39,094 nt of DNA, taken from positions 1 to 39,094 of the forward strand of contig CANRPJ010000028.1 of the NCBI GenBank assembly GCA_947632485.1. Direction: 5' to 3'. Origin of the DNA: an uncultured Muribaculaceae bacterium (lineage in GTDB: Bacteria > Bacteroidota > Bacteroidia > Bacteroidales > Muribaculaceae). The stretch's first letter is position 1. Every line of letters starts with the position of its first letter. The notes under the pieces are model-generated. The model was not told the origin of the DNA. It did not search any database and saw only the letters and a list, made by a program, of their open reading frames with translations. Positions 17,220 through 26,900 of the stretch are shown here, one piece after another. Position numbers and translations under genes: made by a program.

Positions 17220-18512
17220 ATGAAAACAACACTATTATCGCTGCTCGCTTTGGGATTCTGCGCTATTCCAGCCGCCGCCCAGCATCACCCTGCCAAGCAT
17301 CAGGACAGCACCTCGCTCAATTCAATCATTACTGACAGCCTCGACCGGGAGAAGGCATTCGACGCCTTCAACAAGAACTCGCCCGACGCCTATCATATTC
17401 CCGACGCTCCGCGTTTCCTTATCATGGGCAAGGACAGTAAGTTCTATCTCGGAATCGGAGGAACTGCCAAGGCTACAGCAAGCTATGACTTCGGAGCCAC
17501 GATGAATAATCCCAATATGTTCGTGACAGCCGACATTCCTATGAATCCGGCCAAAGGCAACGGAGGATTATTCCAGCTGAGCGCACAGCAGACCAGCCTG
17601 TTTGTAAACCTCGTGGCTCTGCCCGAGAATCCGAACCAGATCGGAGTGTACCTCAGCGCCAACTTCATTGGCCAGAACTATGGTTTTCAGCTCATGTACG
17701 CCTACATGAAATTCCGCGGCTTCACGGTGGGTTATGACTATAGCCTCTTCTCAGATATGGCTGCCGCTCCCCCCACTATCGACTATGAAGGCCCTAACGC
17801 ATTGACATCGGTACCCAACGGAGTGATCGACTATCGCCATTCTTTCAACAAGACGTTCAGCCTCGGTATCGGCGCTGAGCTTCCGCAGGCGAGCTATACC
17901 AATTCCGACGGCACCTATCGGGTTTCGCAGCGGGTGCCTGACATTCCGGCCTACGTGCAGTTCGCATGGGGTAAAGGCTCTTCCTCCTGGATCAGATTCT
18001 CCGGAATACTCCGCAACATAGCCTACCGCGATGTAGTGGCCGACAAGAACCAGAACGCCGTAGGCTGGGGTATCAAGGCAAGCGGCAGCGCTTCAATCGC
18101 TCCCGGACTTACGGCCTACTACCAGGGTGTGTTCGGCAAAGGTGTGGCCAGCTATATCCAGGACCTCAACGGCGACGGTCTCGACCTTACTCCGAATCCT
18201 GACCAGAACGGAAAGCTTCGTCCGGTGAAGGTGTGGGGTGCCTACGGAGGCCTTCAATACACCTTCTCCCCGAAGGTCTACGCTTCTGCCACCTACAGCC
18301 ATGTGCGCACGTATGCCGAGCGTTACGACGGCGGAGCCACTCCCTGGGCAGACCAGTACAAGTATGCGCAGTATGCTGTAGCCAACGTATTCTACGAGAT
18401 TACCCCGATACTTACGTGGGGAGTAGAGTACATCTGGGGACGCCGAGTAGATATGTCCGGACTCCAGCATCACGACAACCGCGTGCAGACGATGCTTCAG
18501 GTGAGCTTCTGA
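17220..18512 (+). CDS. DcaP-like outer-membrane porin
   Basis: This 430-residue protein starts with a clear signal peptide (MKTTLLSLLALGFCAIPAAA, cleavage near residue 20). Alternating beta strands fill the rest, and it ends in an aromatic residue (MLQVSF), as outer-membrane barrels do. The segments KDSKFYLGIGGTAKA, QTSLFVNL and the following YMKFRGFTVGYDYSLFSD match the DcaP family of trimeric porins, which in proteobacteria pass dicarboxylates and other negatively charged solutes. It is 24 bases downstream of the MFS gene and probably completes a transport path across both membranes. Confidence 0.8.
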   Translation: MKTTLLSLLALGFCAIPAAAQHHPAKHQDSTSLNSIITDSLDREKAFDAFNKNSPDAYHIPDAPRFLIMGKDSKFYLGIGGTAKATASYDFGATMNNPNMFVTADIPMNPAKGNGGLFQLSAQQTSLFVNLVALPENPNQIGVYLSANFIGQNYGFQLMYAYMKFRGFTVGYDYSLFSDMAAAPPTIDYEGPNALTSVPNGVIDYRHSFNKTFSLGIGAELPQASYTNSDGTYRVSQRVPDIPAYVQFAWGKGSSSWIRFSGILRNIAYRDVVADKNQNAVGWGIKASGSASIAPGLTAYYQGVFGKGVASYIQDLNGDGLDLTPNPDQNGKLRPVKVWGAYGGLQYTFSPKVYASATYSHVRTYAERYDGGATPWADQYKYAQYAVANVFYEITPILTWGVEYIWGRRVDMSGLQHHDNRVQTMLQVSF

Positions 18513-18535
18513 TTGCACAGGTCACAAAAAATTGC

Positions 18536-18543
18536 TATCTTTG
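18536..18543 (+). promoter_or_regulatory. Putative -7 box very close to the acyl-CoA synthetase start
   Basis: TATCTTTG matches TAnnTTTG and ends only 8 bases before the ATG at 18552. Transcription would begin within a few bases of the start codon. Confidence 0.45.
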
Positions 18544-18551
18544 CATTAACT

Positions 18552-20372
18552 ATGGCCAACAGACTGACAAATATGATAAGCACGAACTCGCGGCGCTACG
18601 GCGACCGCGAGGCTTATCGTTTCTGCTGGCGTAAAGGAGGGGAATGGCTGTCGACTTCCTGGACTGAATTTGCCACACAGATCAATGTGGCCGCGCGTGC
18701 TTTCGCCGCTATGGGTCTTGCTGAGCAGGAGCGCATAGCGATCTGCTCGCCCAACACTCCGCAGGTGCTGATCGCTGAGTTCGGAGGCTTCCGCAACCGA
18801 CTGGCTGGCATACCGGTGTATTCCGGCAGCTCGCAGGAGCAATTCGACTTCATAGTGAGCAATGGCGAGGCCCGGGTGATCTTCGTAGGAGACCGCCATC
18901 AATATCCCCTTGCCTACAACTACTGGAAGGCTCACCCCGAAAAGGTATTGAGGATCATTGTTTTCAAAAACGATGAGCTGGAACTTAAGCCGGACGACAA
19001 AATCACGATTTTCTGGGACGACTTCCTACGGCTGGGAATGAACGCCTCCCCCGAAATCGAGGAGCTTGTAGAGAAGCGGACTGAGGCCGGCTTGCCTTCC
19101 GACATGGCTACTCTCATCTATACCTCCGGCACCACCGGGGAGCCCAAAGGCGTGGTGCTCACCCATGCTAACTATGATGCCTGCATCGAGATGCACCGGG
19201 AGCGCCTTGCCGAGGTGAAAGATACAGAGATTGTAATGGCTTTTCTCCCGATGAGTCATATTCTGGAGAAAGCCTGGGGCTACTTCTGCCTCGGGCGCGG
19301 GGTGCGCATGGCGGTGAACTATGATCCCCGAATGATTCAGGAGACGATCCATGAGGTGCACCCTAACCTTATGGCTACCGTGCCCCGCTTCTGGGAGAAG
19401 GTCTATACAGCCGTAAAGGAGAAAATAGCCGGCATGAGCAGGCTGCAACGTATGGCGGTGGCTCGCGCGCTCAAAGTCGGCAAAAGCAGAAATCTTCACT
19501 ACAAGAGGCTGGGACTCAAGGTGCCGGTGCTTGTAGAGAAGGAATACCAGTTCTGGAACCGGCGCATATTCAGCAAACTCAGCCGAGCCATAGGAATTCC
19601 GCAGCCCAATATGTTTCCTACGGCAGGAGCTCCTCTGAGCGACCGTATATGCGAGTTCTTCCATTGCGTAGGTATCAACATCGTAATAGGCTACGGTCTG
19701 AGCGAGACCACGGCTACGGTGACCTGCTTTCCTACCACCCACTACCAGATAGGCACCGTAGGCACTCCTCTGCCCGGCATCAACGTGAAGATTGATGAGA
19801 ATGGCGAGATTCTGGTAAAGGCTCCTACGGTTACTCCCGGCTACTTCAAGAATCCTCAGGCCAATGCCGAGGCTTTTACTCCCGACGGCTGGTTCCGCAC
19901 CGGCGATGCCGGCCATTTCACTCCGGAAGGTGCCTTGGTGCTCACTGAAAGAGTGAAGGACCTTTTCAAGACCTCAAACGGTAAATATATTGCACCTCAG
20001 ATGCTTGAGAGCCGTCTGGCAGAAAACAAATATATCGACGAGGCTGCAGTGATAGGCGACCGCCGCAAGTTTGTAAGCGCCTTGCTCGTGCCTAACTTCC
20101 CTAATCTCCGGCAGTGGGCCGAGAAGCAGGGACTGGGCGATAAAGATACCGAGGAGCTGCTTCGCGACCCGAGAGTGATCGAGTTCATGATGAAGCAGGT
20201 TGAGAGTGTGCAGAAAGGAGTGGCCAGCTATGAGAAGATCAAACGAATCACTCTTTTGCCGAATCATTTCTCGATAATGAACGGTGAGGTGACCAATACA
20301 ATGAAGGTAAGGCGTCCGGTAGTGGCCAGGCGCTATGCCAAAGAGATCGAGGCGATGTATGAGGGCACCTGA
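18552..20372 (+). CDS. Long-chain acyl-CoA synthetase (AMP-forming)
   Basis: This 606-residue enzyme of the ANL superfamily activates a fatty acid with ATP to acyl-AMP and then transfers it to CoA. The P-loop motif LIYTSGTTGEPKGVVLTH is near residue 195. GYGLSETTATVTCFP follows, then GWFRTGDAGHF and LTERVKDLFKTSNGKYIAP, the hinge and C-terminal region of bacterial FadD/long-chain forms. The start chosen is the ATG at 18552 (MANRLTNMISTNSRRYGDRE). The frame extends upstream to 18513, but a -7 box lies between, and a second ATG at 18573 would also be possible. It lies about 40 bases after the porin stop, so weak read-through from that operon is possible. Substrate chain length is not certain. 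Confidence 0.9.
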   Translation: MANRLTNMISTNSRRYGDREAYRFCWRKGGEWLSTSWTEFATQINVAARAFAAMGLAEQERIAICSPNTPQVLIAEFGGFRNRLAGIPVYSGSSQEQFDFIVSNGEARVIFVGDRHQYPLAYNYWKAHPEKVLRIIVFKNDELELKPDDKITIFWDDFLRLGMNASPEIEELVEKRTEAGLPSDMATLIYTSGTTGEPKGVVLTHANYDACIEMHRERLAEVKDTEIVMAFLPMSHILEKAWGYFCLGRGVRMAVNYDPRMIQETIHEVHPNLMATVPRFWEKVYTAVKEKIAGMSRLQRMAVARALKVGKSRNLHYKRLGLKVPVLVEKEYQFWNRRIFSKLSRAIGIPQPNMFPTAGAPLSDRICEFFHCVGINIVIGYGLSETTATVTCFPTTHYQIGTVGTPLPGINVKIDENGEILVKAPTVTPGYFKNPQANAEAFTPDGWFRTGDAGHFTPEGALVLTERVKDLFKTSNGKYIAPQMLESRLAENKYIDEAAVIGDRRKFVSALLVPNFPNLRQWAEKQGLGDKDTEELLRDPRVIEFMMKQVESVQKGVASYEKIKRITLLPNHFSIMNGEVTNTMKVRRPVVARRYAKEIEAMYEGT

Positions 20373-20439
20373 CCCGGCATCACCACAAACAGAACGACAG
20401 ACAACTTTTTAATAACCCTTTAACCACAGACCATTCGTA

Positions 20440-21559
20440 ATGATCACACAGGATCAGCTCAAAGAGGCGATGGAACGCAAGCTCGCGTTGAGGAGGTATC
20501 TTTGACGTCGACAGCAAGAAAATCGAAGTAGAAGAAGAGGAACTGCGCACCCATGTGCCCGATTTCTGGAACGACCAGAAGAAGGCGGAGGCACAAATGC
20601 GCAAGATCAAGGAGCTCCGCTACTGGATCGACAGCTACACGGCAATCGAAAAGCAGGCCGACGAGCTTACGCTCGCAATGGATTTCCTTAAGGAAGGCCT
20701 GGTGACCGAAGAGGAGATCGATGCCCAGTATGGCGCTCTCATGGAAGCCATTGAGAAGGTGGAACTCCGCAATATGCTGCGCCGCGAGGAAGATAAACTC
20801 GGAGTGGTGCTGAAGATTAATTCCGGAGCCGGCGGCACAGAAAGCCAGGACTGGGCACAGATGCTCATGCGCCTCTATCTGCGCTGGGCCGAACGCCACG
20901 GCTACAAGACCTCTATTGCACAACTGCTCGAAGGCGATGACGCCGGCATCAAATCGGTGACCATTAATATCGAAGGCGACTATGCCTACGGCTACCTGAA
21001 GAGCGAGAACGGAGTGCACCGCCTGGTGCGCGTAAGCCCCTACAACGCTCAGGGTAAGCGAATGACCTCGTTTGCCTCTGTATTCGTAACCCCGCTGGTC
21101 GACGATACGATTGAGATTACCGTATCGCCGGCAGCCGTATCATGGGATACCTTCCGAAGCGGCGGTGCCGGAGGCCAGAACGTGAACAAGGTGGAGAGCG
21201 GCGTGCGTCTGCGCTACCAATATAAGGATCCCTATACCGGTGAAGAGGAGGAGATTCTCATTGAGAACACCGAGACGCGCGACCAGCCGAAGAATAAGGA
21301 GAACGCCATGCGCCAGCTCAAGTCGATTCTCTACGAGAAGGAGCTTCAGCACCGTATGGAGGAGCAGGCCAAGGTGGAGGCAGGCAAGAAGAAGATAGAA
21401 TGGGGCAGCCAGATCAGAAGCTATGTGTTTGATGACAGGCGAGTGAAAGACCACCGCACCAACTGGCAGACATCTGACGTGAACGGCGTGATGGACGGCA
21501 ATATCGACGATTTCATCAAAGCCTACCTCATGGAGTTTGCAGCCACGCTTACAGACTGA
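20440..21559 (+). CDS. prfB: Peptide chain release factor 2, with programmed +1 frameshift
   Basis: RF2 releases peptides at UGA and UAA. The gene is in two frames: 20440-20502 encodes MITQDQLKEAMERKLALRRYL, the next codon is TGA (20503-20505), and reading resumes at 20504 with DVDSKKIEVEEEE. The combined product is 372 residues. The frameshift site is the classical CTT-TGA-C, preceded by AGGAGG, an internal Shine-Dalgarno-like stimulator. The GGQ catalytic motif is present (GGAGGQNVNKVESG). The stop-codon recognition tripeptide is SPY (VSPYNAQGK) where E. coli has SPF. Autoregulation: low RF2 gives more frameshifting and more RF2. DPP IV follows after 30 bases. Confidence 0.96.
20491..20506 (+). 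promoter_or_regulatory. Programmed +1 ribosomal frameshift site of prfB
   Basis: The sequence is AGG AGG TAT CTT TGA C. Slippage on CTT into the +1 frame bypasses the UGA codon. All elements of the conserved bacterial RF2 recoding signal are present. Confidence 0.95.
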
Positions 21560-21589
21560 ATAACTGAAAACTAACCTTTTATAACAGCA

Positions 21590-23812
21590 ATGAAACTAAA
21601 ATTCATCTTGGTAGCCGGAGCTCTGCTGATAGCTACAGGACTTCAGGCACGCCACATTCCGACGCTGAAGGAGGCCGTTTACGGCGGTCTCGTGAAGACG
21701 CAGCCGGGCCTCTATCCCAACTGGATGCCCGACGGCGAGCGCTATTCCCGCATAGAGCGCCGTGACGACGGCAAGCAGGAGATAGCAGCTTACAGCGCTA
21801 AAGACAATTCGCGCTCGGTAGTAGTGCCTGCAGAGGCACTCGTGAATCCCGCCACCGGACAGCAGATCCCGGTGCGCTCGTTCTCACTCAGTCCTGACGG
21901 CAAGAAAGCGCTGATCTACACCAATTCCAAGCAGGTGTGGCGTCTGGATACCCGCGGCGACTACTGGATTGTAGACATAGCCAACAATTCTGCCCGCCAG
22001 ATTGGTAAGGATCGTCCCGAATCAAGCCTGATGTTCGCCAAATTCTCTCCTAACGGCGAAAAAGTGGCCTATGTATCAGGTAATAACATCTACGTAGAAG
22101 ATGTAGAGACCGGTAATACCAAACAGCTGACCAACGACGGTAGCAACACTATCGTAAACGGTACATTCGACTGGGTCTATGAGGAGGAATTCTCCTGCCG
22201 CGACGGCTTCCGCTGGAGTCCTGACAGCGAGACAATCGCCTACTGGCAGAGCGATACGGACGGCACAGGCTGGTTCGACATCATCAACAATGTAGATTCG
22301 CTCTACTCTTTCAATATCTCCTTCCCCTATCCGAAGGCTGGCACTCCCAACTCCGCGGTGAAGGTAGGCTATGTATCGGCTAACGGAGGCCCGACAACCT
22401 GGATTGATATACCCGGCGATCAGCGCAACAACTATATACCCCGCATGGAGTGGATTCCCGGTTCCAACGAGCTCTTCATTCAGCAGATGAACCGTCCGCA
22501 GAACACTAATAAGGTGTGGGTTGTGGCTGTAGGTGAAACCCAGCCTACCAATATCTTTACCGATACCGACAAGGCTTGGGTAGAGACCAACGATAAGGTG
22601 CACTGGCTCAATGGCAATAAAGAATTCACCTGGCTCAGCGAGAAAGACGGCTACCGCCAGCTCTACGTGATCAGCCGCGATGGCAAGCAGATGCGTAAGG
22701 TGACAAAAGGAGATTTCGACTTCATCAATGAAGTAGGTCTCGATGAGAAGAGCGGCATCATATATTTCATAGCATCGCCTGACAATTTCACCCAGCGCTA
22801 TCTCTACAAGGCGGACCTCAAAAAAGGCACTACCGAGCGGGTATCACCTGCAAATCAGGAAGGCACTCACTCCTACAATATGTCGCCCAGCGGCAAATGG
22901 GCTGTGCATTCATTCCACAATGCAGCAACTCCTCCGATGTGGGAGATGGTATCTTTCCCCCAGAACAAGAGCGTTCGCCTTATCACCGACAATGCTGAGG
23001 CTAAAAGCCAGTATGACAAGCTCGGTCTCAACAGCAAGGAATTCTTCAAGGTGAAATCAGGCGATCTGATTCTCGACGGCTGGATGATCAAGCCCGCCGA
23101 TTTCGATCCTTCAAAGAAGTATCCGCTTATCATTGAGGTCTATGGCGAGCCCGCAAGCTCTACCGTTACCGACTCCTGGGGTGGTGGCGATATGTGGAAT
23201 CAGTATATGGCCAACCAGGGCTATATCGTAGCCAGCATCGACAACCGTGGCGCAAATGCCCCCCGCGGCCGCGAATGGCGCAAGTGCATCTACGGTGAGG
23301 TGGGCACGTTTGCCAGTGAAGACCAGGCCCGCGGTGTGCAGGATCTCGCCCGCCAGTACTCCTTCATTGATCCTGAGCGTGTAGGTATCACCGGTTGGAG
23401 CGGTGGCGGCAGCCAGACTCTGAATTCGATGTTCCGCTACCCCGACGTGTTCTCAACAGGTATCGCAATCGCATTCGTAGCTGACCAGAAGCTCTATGAC
23501 ACCATCTATCAAGAGCGCTATATGAATACCCCTCAGGCTAATCCTGAAGGTTACCGCAAGGGCTCACCGATCAACTACGTGGAAGGTCTTAAGGGCAATC
23601 TGCTGCTGATCCATGGCACGGGCGACGATAATGTGCATTACCAGAACTGCGAGCGTCTCGTTAACGAGCTCGTGAAGCACGGTAAGACCTTCTATCAGAT
23701 CAGCTATCCGATGCGCAGCCACTCCATCAGTGAGCGCGAAGGCACATCGCTTCATCTGCGTCAGACAATGGCCGACTACTGGAAGAAGAATCTTCCCGCC
23801 GGTCCTCGTTAA
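21590..23812 (+). CDS. Dipeptidyl peptidase IV (S9B family serine peptidase)
   Basis: This 740-residue exported peptidase removes X-Pro or X-Ala dipeptides from peptide N-termini. Residues 1-20 form a signal peptide (ALLIATGLQA, cleaved before RHIP), so it acts in the periplasm or on the outer membrane. A beta-propeller domain follows, with the substrate-amine binding Glu pair in DWVYEEEF (194-201). The C-terminal alpha/beta hydrolase has GWSGG (nucleophile Ser604), Asp680 in GTGDDNVHY and His711 in RSHSIS. Length is typical of bacterial DPP IV. It probably supports peptide feeding. It lies 30 bases after prfB and may share its transcript, ending at a strong terminator. Confidence 0.93.
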   Translation: MKLKFILVAGALLIATGLQARHIPTLKEAVYGGLVKTQPGLYPNWMPDGERYSRIERRDDGKQEIAAYSAKDNSRSVVVPAEALVNPATGQQIPVRSFSLSPDGKKALIYTNSKQVWRLDTRGDYWIVDIANNSARQIGKDRPESSLMFAKFSPNGEKVAYVSGNNIYVEDVETGNTKQLTNDGSNTIVNGTFDWVYEEEFSCRDGFRWSPDSETIAYWQSDTDGTGWFDIINNVDSLYSFNISFPYPKAGTPNSAVKVGYVSANGGPTTWIDIPGDQRNNYIPRMEWIPGSNELFIQQMNRPQNTNKVWVVAVGETQPTNIFTDTDKAWVETNDKVHWLNGNKEFTWLSEKDGYRQLYVISRDGKQMRKVTKGDFDFINEVGLDEKSGIIYFIASPDNFTQRYLYKADLKKGTTERVSPANQEGTHSYNMSPSGKWAVHSFHNAATPPMWEMVSFPQNKSVRLITDNAEAKSQYDKLGLNSKEFFKVKSGDLILDGWMIKPADFDPSKKYPLIIEVYGEPASSTVTDSWGGGDMWNQYMANQGYIVASIDNRGANAPRGREWRKCIYGEVGTFASEDQARGVQDLARQYSFIDPERVGITGWSGGGSQTLNSMFRYPDVFSTGIAIAFVADQKLYDTIYQERYMNTPQANPEGYRKGSPINYVEGLKGNLLLIHGTGDDNVHYQNCERLVNELVKHGKTFYQISYPMRSHSISEREGTSLHLRQTMADYWKKNLPAGPR

Positions 23813-23831
23813 TCCCGCATATAAAGACTTC

Positions 23832-23865
23832 GAAAGGCTGGAAGGCAACTGCTTTCCAGCCTTTC
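23832..23865. terminator. Bidirectional terminator between the peptidase gene and metH
   Basis: GAAAGGCTGGAA (23832-23843) pairs perfectly with TTCCAGCCTTTC (23854-23865) around a 10-base loop, followed by TTCTC on the plus strand. It lies between convergent genes and could serve both. Confidence 0.8.
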
Positions 23866-23903
23866 TTCTCAAGAAGGAGTTATAGCTCTTATAATACTGG
23901 TGG

Positions 23904-26900
23904 CTATATGATTATCGGAACATCGAAATATCGGGCGGCCGGGTGACTTATATATAAGCCTGCTACCGACGACTGCGGATACATCGCTCCGTTTTCTGTA
24001 AGACTTATCCCTATGCGTGAGAAATTCAACAGACGGTCAATTACAAAAATATTTTTCTGCTCACGCAGCGATGGATAGCCTACAGCGGGACGGATACCGG
24101 GCCACCCCGTAAGCCGATGAAGTCTCTCCGAAGCTGCTTCCGCAAGGCGATCGCACACCGTCTGCATAAGCAGCGCCTCATAGTCATCGTCCCTGCGCTT
24201 CAGACTCTCCAGCTCTGCCAGCAGACCGGAGCTTATCGTGGCTGCAAACGCTCCTAAAGTATCGCTTTCCGGCGCTACAAAGTCGCTCAACGAGAGAGCC
24301 TCCTTACCCCCGCGGCCAGTCTGACGGTTAGCGATAATCCGCTCCTCTCCTATTACAATAGAATCATACTCACCCCTGGCCTGAAAGAAGCCTACCAGCC
24401 CGGAACACCCTGAATCCGGCATCTCCTCCATGCGGTTGAGCATCTTATCGGCATCTGCGCGTAGTAGCTGTCCCTGCTCCGAGTCTCCCTTCACTTTCCA
24501 GGCGTGATAGAAATACTCCCAGTCTATGAGAGGCACGAGCTCACTCACTATCATATCAATTTTCCGCACCCCACTCCAAGGCGCCGCATGAGGAACATAT
24601 CCTGACCAGTCTTCAGCATGGCGATGTTGCGGCGCGCGGTTAGTCTCTTTTTTACTCAGAGATTTACGCAGCTCTTCCTGATGGTTCCTTACCTCCTTTT
24701 CATACTCGGCGGCACCGGCAGAAAGCAGTTTCGCAGCCACCAGCGGATTCTGGGAAGCGTCAGGCATGTGGAGCACGAGACCCGAATATAGCGGAGCGAG
24801 TTTCACTGCCGTATGAAGCGGCGAAGTAGCTGCTCCTCCTACCATCACCGGAATCTTTATTTCATTCCGTTCAAGCTCTTCCAGAGTATCGGCCATCGAT
24901 TCAAGCGAAGGAGTAATCAACCCGCTCAGGCAGATCACGTCAGGCTTCTCCAATGCAGCGGCCTGAGCTATTGCCTCGGGAGAAACCATTACTCCAAGAT
25001 CTATTATCTGGAAATTGTTGCAGCTCATCACCACTCCCACGATATTCTTCCCGATATCGTGAACATCGCCTTTCACGGTAGCAATCAATACCTTACCGGC
25101 GTAAACGCGCTTCTCGGAGCCGCTTGAGCCGAAAGTTGCTTCAATATGAGGCCGCAAAATATCTACGGCCTGCTTCATGGTTCGGGCCGTCTTCACTACC
25201 TGCGGGAGAAACATCTTGCCCTCCCCGAACCTGCGGCCTACCTCGTTCATACCCTCCATCAGCGGCCCCGATATAATTGCCATCGGAGAAGGATACTCTT
25301 TCATAGCCTCTTCAAGATCGCTTTCAAGCGATGATGGATTCCCTTTGATAAGAGCCTGACGGAGTCGTTCGGCCAAAGGCATCTGTTCCGCAGCCATCAC
25401 TACTTCCTCAGCGGCAGCTCCGCTCGTTTTAAGCGATTGTGCGAGCTCAATAAGCTTTTCAGTAGCTTCAGGAGTGCGCTCATTCACAAGCACGTTTTCC
25501 AGCGCCTCTCTCAGCTTGGGATCTACCTCATCGTAGCTCATCGCTGTAGCAGGATTAAGGATAGCCATATTCATGCCCGCTTTAACGGCATGATAGAGGA
25601 ATACGGCATGCATCGACTCCCTCACCGGATTGTTACCCCTGAAGGCGAAGCTGAGGTTGCTCAGGCCGCCGCTCACGCTGGCTCCGGGGAGATTCCGGCG
25701 GATAAATTCAGCTGCCCTAATATAATCGATCGCATAGTCGAGATGCTCCTCCATTCCGGTTGCCACCGTCAGGATATTAGGGTCGAAAATAATATCTTCC
25801 GGTCTGAATCCGGCCTTTTCGGTAAGCAGGCGGTAGGCTCTTGAGCAGATTTCAATCTTTCTATCATACGTAGTGGCCTGTCCCTGCTCATCAAAGGCCA
25901 TCACTATCACAGCAGCCCCGAGCCTTTTCACCGTCCGGGCTCGCTTCAGGAAGGTCTCTTCTCCATCTTTGAGCGATATGGAGTTTACAATTCCTTTGCC
26001 TTGCAATGCCTTCAGACCTCGCTCTATCACCTCGAAGCGTGAGGAATCTATCATGACCGGCACGGCCGCTATGTCAGGCTCGCCTCCAAGCAAATTCAGA
26101 AAGATCTCCATCTCTTCAGCGGCATCGAGCAGGCCATCGTCCATGTTGATATCAATAGCCATCGCTCCATCTGCCACCTGCTTTCTCGCTATCTCGATTG
26201 CCTCGCCATACTTCTTCTCATTTATCAGGCGAAGGAATTTCCGGCTGCCGGCCACATTGCAGCGTTCGCCGACATTGATGAAACTGGCCTCGCTTTCTAT
26301 CGGTTTTAACCCTGACAACTGCAATTTAGAACCTGGATCCTGCAGTTTTCTGGGTGATACGGCTCCTGAATCTACAATCTCCCTGAGGGCAGCTATATGG
26401 GCCGGCGATGTGCCGCAGCAGCCTCCCGCTATGTTAACAAGACCACTCTCCATGAATCGCTTCAGCGTAGAGGCCATCTTCTGAGGAGTATCATCGTATT
26501 CTCCCATCTGGTTGGGGTGCCCGGCATTCGGGTGGATCGAGACTCCGCAAGGAGCTACTCTGCTAAGCCTTCTGAGAGCCCCCTCCATCGCATCGGCTCC
26601 CAGAGAGCAGTTTAATCCCAATGTGAGAGGATTCGCATGAGCCATGGCAATGGCAAAAGCCTCGATAGTCTGACCGCTGAGAAGATGCCCGGAGGTATCG
26701 GTAATAGTTGCCGAAATCATCAGCTCCACCTTTCGTCCGGTCTGATCCATAGCTCTTTCAGCGGCTACTATCGCCGCTTTGGCATTAATCGGATCTACTA
26801 CTGTCTCAATCAGCAGAGCATCTACTCCTTCCTCTATGAGGGGAAGCATCTGCTCAAAATAAGCCTTCTCAAGCTCATCGAAGGTTATACCTCTGCGCTC

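Noticed and set aside
19026..19916. Long minus-strand open frame of 296 codons
   Set aside because: It lies wholly antisense to the acyl-CoA synthetase catalytic region and has no recognisable protein features.
20503..20505. Early stop codon in prfB suggesting a pseudogene
   Set aside because: It is the conserved programmed frameshift site (CTT TGA C after AGGAGG), so the gene is intact.
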